From: Agrobacterium rubi TR3 = NBRC 13261
GTDB taxonomy: Bacteria > Pseudomonadota > Alphaproteobacteria > Rhizobiales > Rhizobiaceae
NCBI RefSeq assembly: GCF_000739935.1
Contig: NZ_BBJU01000006.1
Coordinates: 1 to 64,000, forward strand
DNA: 64,000 bases
Reading direction: 5' to 3'
The notes beneath the pieces are model-generated. The model had not been told where the DNA came from and made no database searches. It saw only the letters and a program-made list of their open reading frames with translations. The translations under genes were made by a program, and so were the position numbers. Below, in pieces: positions 1 through 8,885 of this stretch (its first letter is position 1; every line of letters begins with the position of its first letter).

Positions 1-1
1 G

Positions 2-280
2 CTGCCGACTACCGGGTCAATCACCGAACCGGATTTCGAGTTGGGCTATTCTCTTTCTCAGAACGAATGGGGGCAAGGTTACGCCACCGAAATCGCTTCA
101 GCGCTACGCGACTGGTTTTTCGATCAAAATCTCGCGTCCAAGTTCGTTGCTTTCACGCATCCAGACAATGCCGCATCCCAAAACGTTTTAACAAAAATTG
201 GCATGCGTTGCCGCATGCCGATGATAATTGACGGGCTCGAATGCCCGACTTTTGAATATTCTGCGCAGATGCGCAGCTAA
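2..280 (+). CDS. GNAT-family N-acetyltransferase, C-terminal part (5' end outside window)
   Basis: The open frame runs in from the left edge, so only the last 92 residues are visible. They match the second half of a RimJ/RimL-like GNAT fold. An E-L-G-Y segment is followed by WGQGYATE, the acetyl-CoA pyrophosphate-binding loop. After it comes a helix, then the N-x-A-S-x-N/K-x-L-x-K-x-G-M segment (NAASQNVLTKIGM) that is typical of the ribosomal-protein acetyltransferase-like branch. Members move an acetyl group from acetyl-CoA to an amine; the substrate cannot be read from this fragment. The gene converges on the hydrolase that follows, whose stop codon begins one base after this one ends. Confidence 0.85.
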   Translation: MPTTGSITEPDFELGYSLSQNEWGQGYATEIASALRDWFFDQNLASKFVAFTHPDNAASQNVLTKIGMRCRMPMIIDGLECPTFEYSAQMRS

Positions 281-958
281 CTACCGAATCCGCTTAGCTG
301 CAGGCTCTGGCACCAACTCGCCGTTCAAACGGCGGTCGAGGTAGTCTTCGCATTCGGCCATCAGCGTATCCACCTGGCCGTTGAAGAAGTGGTTTGCGCC
401 GGGAACGGTGCGGTGGGTGATGAGGATGCCCTTTTGGGTCTTAAGCTTTTCCACCAGAACATTCACATCCTTCTCCGGCGCAACCTTATCCGCATCACCA
501 TTGATGATGAGGCCCGACGATGGGCATGGTGCCAGGAACGAGAAGTCGTAGGTGTTGGGTTGCGGTGCAATCGACATGAAGCCTTCGATCTCAGGGCGGC
601 GCATCAGAAGCTGCATGCCGATCCATGAGCCGAAGGAGTAACCGGCCACCCAACAGCTCTTCGAATCCGGGTGCAGGCTCTGGACCCAGTCGAGCGCCGA
701 TGCTGCATCCGACAACTCTCCTGCGCCGTGGTCGAACTCGCCTTGGCTGCGGCCGATGGAGCGGAAGTTGAAGCGCAATGTGGTGAAGCCGCGCTTCTGG
801 AACAGATAGAACAGCTGGTAGACGATCTGGTTGTTCATCGTGCCGCCGAACTGCGGGTGCGGATGCAGAATAATCGCAATCGGGGCGCTTTTTTCCTTGG
901 ACGGCTGGTAACGGCCTTCGAGGCGACCCGCAGGGCCGTTGAAAATGACTTCGGGCAT
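281..958 (-). CDS. alpha/beta hydrolase, COG2945-like
   Basis: A 225-residue cytoplasmic alpha/beta hydrolase. The strand-loop segment LHPHPQFGGTMNN carries the oxyanion-hole HPHP signature of this family. GYSFGS is the nucleophile elbow (G-x-S-x-G) and GANHFFNG holds the catalytic His. A catalytic Asp is plausible in the INGDADKVAP segment. The start was placed at 958 because GGAG lies 7 bases upstream of that ATG; the frame stays open further upstream but the added residues look unlike protein. Proteins of this type are annotated as dienelactone hydrolase-like or X-Pro-peptidase-like, but the physiological substrate is unknown. It is transcribed away from the cysteine desulfurase gene that begins near 1181. 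Confidence 0.85.
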   Translation of the reverse strand: MPEVIFNGPAGRLEGRYQPSKEKSAPIAIILHPHPQFGGTMNNQIVYQLFYLFQKRGFTTLRFNFRSIGRSQGEFDHGAGELSDAASALDWVQSLHPDSKSCWVAGYSFGSWIGMQLLMRRPEIEGFMSIAPQPNTYDFSFLAPCPSSGLIINGDADKVAPEKDVNVLVEKLKTQKGILITHRTVPGANHFFNGQVDTLMAECEDYLDRRLNGELVPEPAAKRIR

Positions 959-1180
959 ATGTACTCCGGTCGTGTTTTTCTGTTTCTGAACCTTTTCCAT
1001 GCGCAAGAAGACTTGACGCGGATGGTCAGCTTTTCTAAAACCCAGTTTAGAATTATTCGAAACTTCGTGTGCTGTCTGCACTGTTGGACGTGTCATAAGG
1101 CAAGCACGACGGAAATTTCAAGGAAAATGCGCTTTGGCGCATCAATCATAGGTAAACAGAGCCGATATCCCATGGGCAGC

Positions 1181-2341
1181 ATGATGCGCACATATCTCGA
1201 TTGGAACGCGACAGCACCTTTGCTGCCCGCCGTTCGGGATGCGCTCGTCTCTGCGCTGGATTTGTCCGGCAACCCGTCTTCCGTTCATAAGGAAGGCCGC
1301 GTGGTTCGCGCCGCAATCGAATCCGCGCGCCGCGATGTGGCTGCTCTGGTCGGTGCGCAGGCGTCGCAAGTCATTTTCAACAGCGGTGCGACGGAAGCTG
1401 CCAATCTGGTTCTTTCGCCTGCCTTCAAGATGGGGCGTTCGGCGCTTTCCATCGGCCATCTCTACGTTTCGGCCATCGAACATCCGGCCATTCGTGAGGG
1501 CGGGCGGTTCGACAAGGCTGATGTAAGCGAAATCGCAGTTACGGCTGATGGTATTCTAGACCTCGCGGCGCTTGAAGCTGCGCTGGCATCGCATGATGCC
1601 GCCAAAGGTCTGCCGATGGTTGCGCTGATGCTGGTCAATAACGAGACAGGCATTATCCAGCCCGTGGAAGAAGCTGCACGTCTGGTTCACGCTGCTGGCG
1701 GTCTGCTGGTTGTCGATGCCGTTCAGGCTGTTGGCCGTATTGCTGTCGATATCGAGACGCTTGGCGCGGATTTTCTGATTGTCTCCTCCCACAAGATCGG
1801 CGGCCCGAAGGGCATGGGCGCATTGATCTCGCGTGGTGAAGTGATGATGCCGAAGCCTTTGATCCACGGTGGCGGGCAGGAAAAGGGGCATCGTTCCGGC
1901 ACGGAAAATACCTCTGCTATTATCGGGTTTGGAACGGCTGCCGTTGAAGCGTCGAAAAACCTCGATGGTGAAGCTGCGCGCCTGAATGGGCTGCGGGCCG
2001 TGCTGGAAGATGCGATGCGTGTGGCGGCGCCCGATGTCATTATTCATGGTGCCGATGCTGCGCGGGTTTGCAACACGACCTTCTTCACGCTGCCGGGCCT
2101 CAAATCCGAAACGGGGCAGATCGCATTCGATATTGAAGGTATCGCGCTTTCGGCAGGTGCTGCCTGCTCTTCGGGCAAGGTGGGCGAGAGCCATGTGCTG
2201 ACGGCCATGGGGCATGATCCCAAGCTGGGTGCGCTGCGCGTATCGTTGGGCGCGGCGACGACTGAGGCAGATATCGACAAGGCCATAGCAGCTTTTGCCA
2301 AGATTGCCGGGCGGCGAAAGCTGGCCGTGCAGGCAGCGTAG
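1181..2341 (+). CDS. cysteine desulfurase, IscS/NifS type (group I)
   Basis: A PLP enzyme that converts L-cysteine to L-alanine and passes the sulfur as a persulfide to Fe-S assembly or other thiolation pathways. YLDWNATAP near the N-terminus, FNSGATEAAN, and SSHKIGGPKG with the PLP lysine near residue 205 are fold-type I aminotransferase signatures. The catalytic cysteine lies in SAGAACSSGK near residue 329, the group I (IscS/NifS) context, which differs from the second desulfurase at 6729. Length (about 386 aa) is normal. Three nearby in-frame ATGs (1172, 1181, 1184) are possible and none has a strong ribosome site; 1181 was chosen as a compromise. The gene leads the suf cluster but is separated from sufB by 180 bp, so it may be a separate transcript. 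Confidence 0.92.
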   Translation: MMRTYLDWNATAPLLPAVRDALVSALDLSGNPSSVHKEGRVVRAAIESARRDVAALVGAQASQVIFNSGATEAANLVLSPAFKMGRSALSIGHLYVSAIEHPAIREGGRFDKADVSEIAVTADGILDLAALEAALASHDAAKGLPMVALMLVNNETGIIQPVEEAARLVHAAGGLLVVDAVQAVGRIAVDIETLGADFLIVSSHKIGGPKGMGALISRGEVMMPKPLIHGGGQEKGHRSGTENTSAIIGFGTAAVEASKNLDGEAARLNGLRAVLEDAMRVAAPDVIIHGADAARVCNTTFFTLPGLKSETGQIAFDIEGIALSAGAACSSGKVGESHVLTAMGHDPKLGALRVSLGAATTEADIDKAIAAFAKIAGRRKLAVQAA

Positions 2342-2355
2342 GGCCAAAAACAATT

Positions 2356-2375
2356 GCGGAAAGTCAAATTTCCGC
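2356..2375. repeat. 7-bp inverted repeat between the first desulfurase and sufB
   Basis: GCGGAAA and TTTCCGC flank a 6-base spacer, 15 bases after the desulfurase stop. There is no T-run, so it is not a convincing terminator. It could be an attenuator or a protein-binding site upstream of sufB. I could not find a clear RirA (iron-responsive operator) or IscR box in the 180-bp gap. Confidence 0.4.
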
Positions 2376-2521
2376 TTGCCGGAGAGTGTGAAAAGCGCCA
2401 TCCGAACACTAAATAAGGCATGACGACGAAAGTTATGCTGGACACGAATGAAGGCGGGTCTTCCGTCTTGATACGTTGACAAGCCACCGGACCTTGGATC
2501 CGGCGAGATTGGAGAACGACT

Positions 2522-3991
2522 ATGGCAGCGGTTCAGGAAACGATCGATCAGGTCCGCCAGATCGATGTGGACCAGTACAAATACGGTTTTGAAACCGAGA
2601 TCGAAGTGGACAAGGCTCCGAAGGGTCTTTCCGAAGAGGTCATCCGTTTCATTTCCGCCAAGAAGGAAGAGCCGGAATGGATGCTTGCATGGCGTCTTGA
2701 GGCTTACCAGCGTTGGCTGACGATGGAAGAGCCCACCTGGGCCCGCGTCAATTACCCCAAGATCGATTTCAACGATCTCTATTATTACGCCGCACCGAAG
2801 AGCACACCCGGCCCGAAATCGCTTGAGGATGTCGATCCCGAGCTGTTGAAGGTTTACGAGAAGCTCGGCATTCCCTTGATGGAACAGGAAATTCTGGCTG
2901 GCGTCGAAAACCGTCGCGTGGCCGTTGATGCCGTGTTCGACTCGGTCTCTGTCGTCACGACCTTCAAGAAAGAGCTGATGAAGGCCGGCGTGATTTTCAT
3001 GTCGATCTCGGAAGCCATTCGCGAATATCCTGATCTGGTGAAGAAATACATCGGCTCGGTCGTCCCGACGACGGACAATTATTATGCGACGTTGAACTCG
3101 GCGGTCTTCACCGATGGTTCCTTTGTGTTCGTGCCCAAGGGCGTTCGTTGCCCGATGGAGCTGTCTACCTATTTCCGTATCAACGAGAAGAACACCGGCC
3201 AGTTCGAACGCACGCTGATCATCGCGGAAGAGGGCGCCTACGTGTCCTATCTCGAAGGCTGCACGGCCCCGCAGCGCGACGAAAACCAGCTTCATGCTGC
3301 CGTGGTCGAGCTTGTGGCGCTTGATGATGCCGAAATCAAATATTCCACCGTCCAGAACTGGTATCCTGGTGATAAGGACGGCAAGGGTGGCATCTATAAC
3401 TTCGTGACCAAGCGCGGCGATTGCCGTGGCCACCGTTCGAAGATTTCGTGGACGCAGGTGGAAACCGGCTCTGCCATCACCTGGAAATACCCATCATGCA
3501 TTCTGCGCGGCGATGACAGCCGTGGTGAGTTCTACTCGATTGCCGTCTCCAACGGCCATCAGCAGATCGACAGCGGCACCAAGATGATCCACCTCGGCAA
3601 GAACACGTCGAGCCGCATCATCGCCAAGGGCATCGCTGCCGGTTTCTCGGAAAACGTCTATCGCGGCCAGGTTTCGGCGCATCGCAAGGCGACCAACACG
3701 CGCAACTTCACGCAGTGCGATAGCCTTCTGATTGGCGACAAGTGCGGCGCGCATACCGTGCCTTACATCGAAGCAAAGAACTCGTCCTGCCAGTTCGAGC
3801 ACGAAGCAACGACATCCAAGATTTCCGAGGACCAGCTGTTCTACTGCCTGCAACGCGGCATTCCCGAGGAGTCGGCCATTGCGCTGATCGTCAACGGCTT
3901 CGTGAAGGATGTGATCCAGCAGTTGCCGATGGAATTTGCGGTTGAAGCGCAGAAGCTGATCGGGATTTCGCTGGAAGGTAGTGTGGGTTGA
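2522..3991 (+). CDS. sufB: Fe-S cluster assembly scaffold protein SufB
   Basis: SufB is the core scaffold subunit of the SufBCD complex, on which [4Fe-4S] clusters are built in the cytoplasm before transfer to carriers such as SufA. The 489-residue length is typical. Recognisable blocks are [11 protein letters not shown], the beta-helix segment around [20 protein letters not shown] with its conserved cysteine and histidine, [18 protein letters not shown], and the C-terminal [17 protein letters not shown] block shared with SufD. A good ribosome site (TTGGAG) precedes the ATG. The last base of its TGA is the first base of the next start codon (TGATG), so the unknown gene that follows is positioned for translational coupling. 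Confidence 0.97.
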   Translation: MAAVQETIDQVRQIDVDQYKYGFETEIEVDKAPKGLSEEVIRFISAKKEEPEWMLAWRLEAYQRWLTMEEPTWARVNYPKIDFNDLYYYAAPKSTPGPKSLEDVDPELLKVYEKLGIPLMEQEILAGVENRRVAVDAVFDSVSVVTTFKKELMKAGVIFMSISEAIREYPDLVKKYIGSVVPTTDNYYATLNSAVFTDGSFVFVPKGVRCPMELSTYFRINEKNTGQFERTLIIAEEGAYVSYLEGCTAPQRDENQLHAAVVELVALDDAEIKYSTVQNWYPGDKDGKGGIYNFVTKRGDCRGHRSKISWTQVETGSAITWKYPSCILRGDDSRGEFYSIAVSNGHQQIDSGTKMIHLGKNTSSRIIAKGIAAGFSENVYRGQVSAHRKATNTRNFTQCDSLLIGDKCGAHTVPYIEAKNSSCQFEHEATTSKISEDQLFYCLQRGIPEESAIALIVNGFVKDVIQQLPMEFAVEAQKLIGISLEGSVG

Positions 3992-4695
3992 TGTCTATGA
4001 CAGGCGAAGATTCATTTTTTGATGAGTTGCCAGAAGACGGTGAGCTCGCTTTTATAAAATACGCCTTAAAGGTAAAAGACGAGATAATTTCCTATGATAA
4101 TGACGGGGACCCGATTCCTGTGACTGTTGAGTTGTACCGCAGTCGTCTTATCCAGGTATCTTCGTTGTTTGAGCTTTCAGATGAGACCCTTCTCGCCGTG
4201 AACACTAATTCGGCTATAGATAATTGGGCCTCCGCAAAGGCATATTTGTTCGGCATAAGTGGTTTGCGCGACATCAAGATGCTTTCGGAATCTCGTAAAA
4301 AGCACTCTGTAGTTTTTGAATATGTGGAAATTGATGAACACTACAAAGGCAATATTCGAGATCTTGTTGATCGAATTAAAGCTAGGATTGACGCTGCCGA
4401 TGTCGGCGTTGAGAAGCGCGACAGCTTATTCGGAAAGCTCAATTTATTCTTAAATGAGTTAGACAAAAGCAGAACCAAGCTCACTGCTTTGACTGCCGCT
4501 TTTGTGCAAGTTAGCGGTGCTGTAGGCGAGGCAGCAGAGAAGTTAGAGCCAGCTATCGAGTTGTTTGAACGCATCATGAAGGCAGTTGGTTACGGTAGCA
4601 AACCTATGCCTAGTCTGCCGAAATCGGAAGAGGATCAAAAACGACTTCCTCCACCAGACGTAAGCGACGAAGAGAAAGAGAACGAACATGCTTGA
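3991..4695 (+). CDS. unrecognised AT-rich gene inserted between sufB and sufC
   Basis: A 234-residue protein I do not recognise. It is acidic and soluble-looking at the N-terminus ([18 protein letters not shown]). A middle part contains KAYLFGISGLRDIKML and VVFEYVEIDEHYKGNIRDL. A long, probably helical stretch runs from about residue 120 to 190 (for example FLNELDKSRTKLTALTAAF and AAEKLEPAIELFERIMKAVG), and the tail is charged and proline-containing. No signal peptide, metal motif or nucleotide-binding loop is visible. Hand counts of several 60-base lines give about 32-48% G+C, against about 60% in sufC. The start overlaps the sufB stop by one base and the end overlaps sufC by 8 bases. SufBCD does not normally include such a protein, so it is likely an acquired gene co-expressed with suf. 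A start at 3997 is also possible. Confidence 0.85.
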   Translation: MSMTGEDSFFDELPEDGELAFIKYALKVKDEIISYDNDGDPIPVTVELYRSRLIQVSSLFELSDETLLAVNTNSAIDNWASAKAYLFGISGLRDIKMLSESRKKHSVVFEYVEIDEHYKGNIRDLVDRIKARIDAADVGVEKRDSLFGKLNLFLNELDKSRTKLTALTAAFVQVSGAVGEAAEKLEPAIELFERIMKAVGYGSKPMPSLPKSEEDQKRLPPPDVSDEEKENEHA

Positions 4696-5443
4696 AATCA
4701 TCGACCTGCACGCAAAGATCGCCGATACCGAAACCGAGATCATCAAGGGCTTGAACCTGAAGGTTGCGGCTGGGGAAGTGGCGGCTATCATGGGGCCGAA
4801 TGGCTCTGGCAAGTCCACGCTGTCCTACATTCTGTCGGGCCGCGAAGATTACGAAGTCACTTCCGGTGACATTCTTTATAACGGCGAAAGCATTCTGGAA
4901 CTGGACGCTGCCGAGCGTGCGGCCAAGGGCATCTTCCTTGCCTTCCAGTACCCGGTTGAAATTCCGGGTGTTGCCACCATGCAGTTCCTGAAGGTTGCGA
5001 TGAACGAGCAGCGCAAGGCACGCGGCGAGGCTGAGCTGACGACGCCTGATTTCATCAAGAAGGTCAAGGAAGCTGCTGGCGATCTGAGGATCGACATGGA
5101 CATGCTGAAGCGTCCGCTGAATGTCGGCTTCTCCGGTGGTGAAAAGAAGCGCGCCGAAATTCTGCAGATGGCGCTGCTGGAGCCGAAGCTTTGCGTGCTG
5201 GACGAAACCGACTCCGGTCTCGACATCGATGCGCTGAAGATCGTGGCCGATGGCGTCAACGCGCTGAAGTCCCCGGATCGCGCCACCATCGTCATCACCC
5301 ACTATCAGCGCCTGCTCGATTACATCGTGCCTGATAGCGTTCACGTTCTCTACAAGGGCAAGATCATCCGTTCCGGCGACAAGAGCCTGGCGCTCGATCT
5401 GGAATCCAACGGTTACGCCGACATCATCGGTGAAGCAGCCTGA
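4688..5443 (+). CDS. sufC: Fe-S assembly ATPase SufC
   Basis: SufC is the ABC-type ATPase of the SufBCD scaffold; ATP hydrolysis drives conformational change of SufB-SufD during cluster assembly. Walker A is GPNGSGKST, the ABC signature is FSGGEKKRAEI, Walker B is LCVLDETDSGLD and the switch histidine is in VITHYQRLL. The 251-residue length is normal. It starts inside the last codons of the preceding unknown gene, and its ribosome site (GAGAAAGAG) is therefore encoded by that gene's 3' end. The gene is followed immediately by sufD. Confidence 0.97.
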   Translation: MLEIIDLHAKIADTETEIIKGLNLKVAAGEVAAIMGPNGSGKSTLSYILSGREDYEVTSGDILYNGESILELDAAERAAKGIFLAFQYPVEIPGVATMQFLKVAMNEQRKARGEAELTTPDFIKKVKEAAGDLRIDMDMLKRPLNVGFSGGEKKRAEILQMALLEPKLCVLDETDSGLDIDALKIVADGVNALKSPDRATIVITHYQRLLDYIVPDSVHVLYKGKIIRSGDKSLALDLESNGYADIIGEAA

Positions 5444-5464
5444 TTGGCTGGGAAAGGTGATGTG

Positions 5465-6736
5465 ATGAACATGCAAACAACCAACCGGCAGACGCCAGCG
5501 GAACTTGCGCTGGCAGACGCTTTCACCGCCAAGTTCAGCGCGCTGCCCGGCGACGGTAACGTCGTCGCTGCACGCGATGTGCTGTTCGATGATCTGAAGA
5601 CCGGTGGCCTGCCGACACGTCGCGTCGAGGCCTGGCACTATACCGATCTGAAGACACTGCTACGTGGCATCCCTGAAGATGCGCCTGCACCCATGATCGA
5701 AAAGCGTGCCGCACTCGTTTCCGGTGCGCCGATTGCTTACGTCATGCACGGCAAGGCTATCGATTCCGAAATCGAAGGCTTCAGGATCGAAAGTTATGCG
5801 GAGAGCCTCACCGATGGCACCGCTGCGGCAGCTCTCGTTGCTGCGAGCAGGGACGATGCGATCGGTCGCATCAATGGCAGCTTCGTGCGTGATGGCCTGT
5901 CCGTCATCGTTCCCGATGATTCCGTTTTCGTCAATCCGCTAGAACTTCAGGCCATCCACGGTGCAGGGCAGGTGCATAGCCGTTTCCCTGTTACCTTCGG
6001 CAAGGGCTCCAAGGCAACGATCATCGAACGTCACCTTTCGGTGACTGGTGAAGCAGCCTTCGTGTCTTCGGTCAGCGAGATCGAGGTTCAGGACGGTGCG
6101 GAAGCGACTTACGTCATTCTCCAGCAACAGGGTGCAGCCGATACGCATCTCGGTCAACTGCGCATCGTCATGGGTGCGGATGCCACGCTGCGGCTGTTCG
6201 TCATCAATGCCGGTGGCAAGCTGGTACGTCAGGAACTGCGCGTCGATGTGAACGGTGAGGGCTCCGACCTCTCCATCCGTGGCGTCAACCTGCTGGGTGG
6301 CGAAACGCATACCGACGTAACCATGGTTCTCGGCCACAACGTGCCGAACACGACCTCGACGGAAGTGTTCCGCAACGTGGTGTTCGACCGTGCCAAGGGC
6401 ATCTTCCAGGGCATGATCCGGGTTGCGCCCGATGCCCAGAAGACCGATGCCAAGATGGCCTGCAATACGCTGCTGATGTCCGACGATGGCGAGTTTTCTG
6501 CCAAGCCGGAACTCGAAATCTTTGCGGATGACGTTCAGTGCGGCCATGGTGCGACCGTTGCCGATATCAGCGACAACCATCTCTACTACCTGATGGCACG
6601 TGGCGTGCCACGGGCGAAGGCGCGGGCCGTGCTGGTCAATGCTTTTGTCGATGAGATCATCGAAGAGCTGGAAGACGAACAACTGGTGGAAGCGCTGGAA
6701 GACATCATCGCCAGCTGGCTGGAACATCATGCCTGA
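5465..6736 (+). CDS. sufD: Fe-S assembly scaffold protein SufD
   Basis: SufD is the SufB paralogue that completes the SufBC2D complex and helps iron entry. About 423 residues. The N-terminal helical part includes RRVEAWHYTDLKTLL, a SufD hallmark. The beta-helix core includes TTSTEVFRNVVFDRAKG and GMIRVAPDAQKTDAKMAC. The C-terminal block is QCGHGATVADISDNHLYYLM, with a Cys and His matching the SufD active region. The ATG at 5465 was chosen because GGAAAGG sits seven bases upstream; a TTG directly after the sufC stop is less likely. The 3' end overlaps sufS by 8 bases. Confidence 0.95.
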   Translation: MNMQTTNRQTPAELALADAFTAKFSALPGDGNVVAARDVLFDDLKTGGLPTRRVEAWHYTDLKTLLRGIPEDAPAPMIEKRAALVSGAPIAYVMHGKAIDSEIEGFRIESYAESLTDGTAAAALVAASRDDAIGRINGSFVRDGLSVIVPDDSVFVNPLELQAIHGAGQVHSRFPVTFGKGSKATIIERHLSVTGEAAFVSSVSEIEVQDGAEATYVILQQQGAADTHLGQLRIVMGADATLRLFVINAGGKLVRQELRVDVNGEGSDLSIRGVNLLGGETHTDVTMVLGHNVPNTTSTEVFRNVVFDRAKGIFQGMIRVAPDAQKTDAKMACNTLLMSDDGEFSAKPELEIFADDVQCGHGATVADISDNHLYYLMARGVPRAKARAVLVNAFVDEIIEELEDEQLVEALEDIIASWLEHHA

Positions 6737-7979
6737 TCGCGAACGCGCCGCCGTGGCCGCCCCTTATGACGTTGAAGCCGTGCGGAAGGATTTTCCGATC
6801 CTTTCGCGCGAGGTCTACGGCAAGCCGCTGGTCTATCTTGACAACGGCGCGTCCGCGCAAAAGCCGCAGGTCGTCATCGATGCCATCTCGAATGCCTATT
6901 CGAACGAATATGCCAATGTGCATCGCGGCCTGCATTTTCTCTCCAATGCCGCCACGGACGCTTATGAAGCATCGCGCGAAAAGGTGCGTCGCTTTCTGAA
7001 TGCCGGTTCGGTGGACGAGATCGTCTTTACCAAATCTTCCACCGAAGCCATCAACACGGTGGCTTATGGTTATGGCATGCCGAAGATCGGGGATGGCGAC
7101 GAGATCGTCATCTCGATCATGGAGCATCATTCCAATATCGTTCCATGGCATTTCATTCGTGAGCGGCAGGGTGCCAAGCTCGTCTGGGTGCCGGTGGATG
7201 ATGATGGCGCTTTTCACATCGAGGATTTCGAAAAGAGCCTGACCGAAAAGACCAAGCTGGTTGCCATCACGCATATGTCCAATGCGCTCGGCACCGTCGT
7301 GCCGGTCAAGGAAATCTGCCGCATTGCGCATGAGCGCGGCATCCCGGTGCTGGTCGACGGCAGCCAGGCTGCCGTTCATATGCCGGTCGATGTGCGCGAT
7401 ATTGATTGCGACTGGTATGTGATGACCGGCCACAAGCTGTACGGCCCGTCGGGCATCGGCGTGCTCTATGGCAAGGCCGACCGCTTGAAAGAGATGCGTC
7501 CGTTCCAGGGCGGCGGCGAGATGATTCTCGACGTCTCCGAAGACGAAATCACCTACAACGAGCCGCCGCATCGTTTTGAGGCGGGCACGCCACCCATCGT
7601 GCAGGCCATCGGTCTTGGTTACGCGCTGGATTATATGGACGGCATCGGCCGTGCAGCCATTGCGGCGCATGAGGCGGATCTGGCTGCCTATGCGGCGGAA
7701 CGTCTGCGCGAGATCAACTCGCTGCGCATCATCGGCAATGCGCCGGGCAAGGGTGGTATCTTCTCGTTTGAGCTTGAGGGCATTCACGCCCATGATGTCT
7801 CGATGGTGATCGACCGTCGCGGCGTTGCCGTGCGGGCTGGCACCCATTGCGCCATGCCGCTCTTGAAACGCTTCGGCGTCACCTCCACATGCCGTGCATC
7901 GTTCGGCCTCTACAATACGCGCGCGGAAGTGGACGCTCTGGCCGAAGCGCTGGATTACGCCCGCACATTTTTCGCCTGA
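6729..7979 (+). CDS. sufS: cysteine desulfurase SufS (group II)
   Basis: This is the dedicated sulfur donor of the SUF pathway, a PLP enzyme that takes sulfur from cysteine. At 416 residues it is longer than the group I enzyme at 1181. Visible signatures are the N-terminal DFPILSREVYGKPLVYLDN, TKSSTEAINTVAYG, the PLP lysine near residue 236 in MTGHKLYGPSGIG, and the catalytic Cys near residue 374 in VRAGTHCAMPL. The last resembles the group II RAGHHCAQP motif with a Thr for the first His. The start codon lies inside the end of sufD. No sufE or sufU gene is seen beside it, so its sulfur acceptor must be encoded elsewhere or be replaced. Confidence 0.96.
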   Translation: MPDRERAAVAAPYDVEAVRKDFPILSREVYGKPLVYLDNGASAQKPQVVIDAISNAYSNEYANVHRGLHFLSNAATDAYEASREKVRRFLNAGSVDEIVFTKSSTEAINTVAYGYGMPKIGDGDEIVISIMEHHSNIVPWHFIRERQGAKLVWVPVDDDGAFHIEDFEKSLTEKTKLVAITHMSNALGTVVPVKEICRIAHERGIPVLVDGSQAAVHMPVDVRDIDCDWYVMTGHKLYGPSGIGVLYGKADRLKEMRPFQGGGEMILDVSEDEITYNEPPHRFEAGTPPIVQAIGLGYALDYMDGIGRAAIAAHEADLAAYAAERLREINSLRIIGNAPGKGGIFSFELEGIHAHDVSMVIDRRGVAVRAGTHCAMPLLKRFGVTSTCRASFGLYNTRAEVDALAEALDYARTFFA

Positions 7980-7991
7980 AGGATCAGGATC

Positions 7992-8375
7992 ATGACGACT
8001 GACATCACCGAGCAGACACCAGCCGTAACAGACGTTCCGGCAAAGGTTTCGACAATCGCATCGGATGAACTGGCGCGCATCAGCGACGACGTGATCGCCG
8101 CGCTCAAAACGGTCTACGACCCGGAAATTCCGGCGGATATTTTCGAACTCGGTCTTATCTACAAGATCGACGTGGAAGACGACCGCATGGTCAAGATCAT
8201 GATGACGCTGACCGCCCCTGGTTGCCCCGTTGCCGGGGAAATGCCGGGCTGGGTGGAAAATGCCGTCGGTGCTGTCGAAGGCGTTTCCGGTGTGACTGTC
8301 GAAATGACGTTCGATCCACCATGGACGCCGGATCGCATGTCGGAGGAAGCGCAGGTTGCCGTCGGTTGGTATTGA
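7992..8375 (+). CDS. sufT: SUF-associated MIP18/DUF59 protein (SufT-like)
   Basis: A 127-residue member of the MIP18 (DUF59) family, which acts as an auxiliary factor in Fe-S cluster maturation or transfer. After a variable 30-residue N-terminus comes the conserved core DVIAALKTVYDPEIPADIFELG (quoted in part: YDPEIP), LIYKIDVED, and MTLTAPGCPVAGEMPG with the family cysteine, ending in VEMTFDPPWTPDRMSEEA. The P-P-W-T-P-x-x-M/I ending is diagnostic. It lies 12 bases after sufS with a GGATCAGGA ribosome site, so it belongs to the operon. Confidence 0.93.
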   Translation: MTTDITEQTPAVTDVPAKVSTIASDELARISDDVIAALKTVYDPEIPADIFELGLIYKIDVEDDRMVKIMMTLTAPGCPVAGEMPGWVENAVGAVEGVSGVTVEMTFDPPWTPDRMSEEAQVAVGWY

Positions 8376-8460
8376 GCCTTGATACCGGCTGACGATGAGA
8401 CTAGATTCAATCCATGAAAGCATCGGGCCTTGAACCCGATTGTTGAAGGAGAATGGGCCC

Positions 8461-8850
8461 ATGGGCTTTGCAGTAATGACGATGACCGAGGCTGCGGCTT
8501 CCCGTGTCAAAGCAATCGTCGAGAATTCCGGGCCAGACGCCAAGGGCCTTCGCGTAGGCATCAAAAAGGGTGGCTGCGCTGGCATGGAATACACCATCGA
8601 CATGGTGACCGAGCCCTTCGCCAAGGATGATCTCATCGAGTTTCAGGACGCCAAAGTCTGGATCGAACCATCGGCTGTGCTTTATCTGCTCGGCACGCAG
8701 ATGGATTTCGAGACGACGACGTTGCGCTCTGGGTTTACGTTTACGAACCCGAACCAGACATCGGCCTGTGGCTGTGGAGAGTCGGTAGAGTTGAAGCCTG
8801 CGGATCTGGCGGCACTGGCGAAACAACGCCAAGAGGCAGTTGGGGCTTAG
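8461..8850 (+). CDS. sufA: A-type Fe-S carrier SufA/IscA
   Basis: A 129-residue A-type carrier that receives Fe-S clusters from the SufBCD scaffold and delivers them to apoproteins. The three cluster-binding cysteines are visible: one in KKGGCAGMEY and two in SACGCGES near the C-terminus. The family pattern C-(x)n-C-x-C is intact. The ATG at 8461 follows AAGGAG by about nine bases, so a longer TTG reading was rejected. It is the last gene of the suf run; a hairpin-forming repeat lies in the gap after it. Confidence 0.95.
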   Translation: MGFAVMTMTEAAASRVKAIVENSGPDAKGLRVGIKKGGCAGMEYTIDMVTEPFAKDDLIEFQDAKVWIEPSAVLYLLGTQMDFETTTLRSGFTFTNPNQTSACGCGESVELKPADLAALAKQRQEAVGA

Positions 8851-8885
8851 GAAATTGTTTTGCGGTAGGTCGCAAACCTCACCTT

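Noticed and set aside
671-1180. Extended N-terminus for the first cysteine desulfurase
   Set aside because: The frame stays open over the alpha/beta hydrolase gene but has no family similarity; the protein begins with the YLDWNATAP block near 1184.
1556-3433. A minus-strand open frame of 625 codons opposite the desulfurase and sufB
   Set aside because: It spans two real plus-strand genes and the gap between them and has shadow-like composition.
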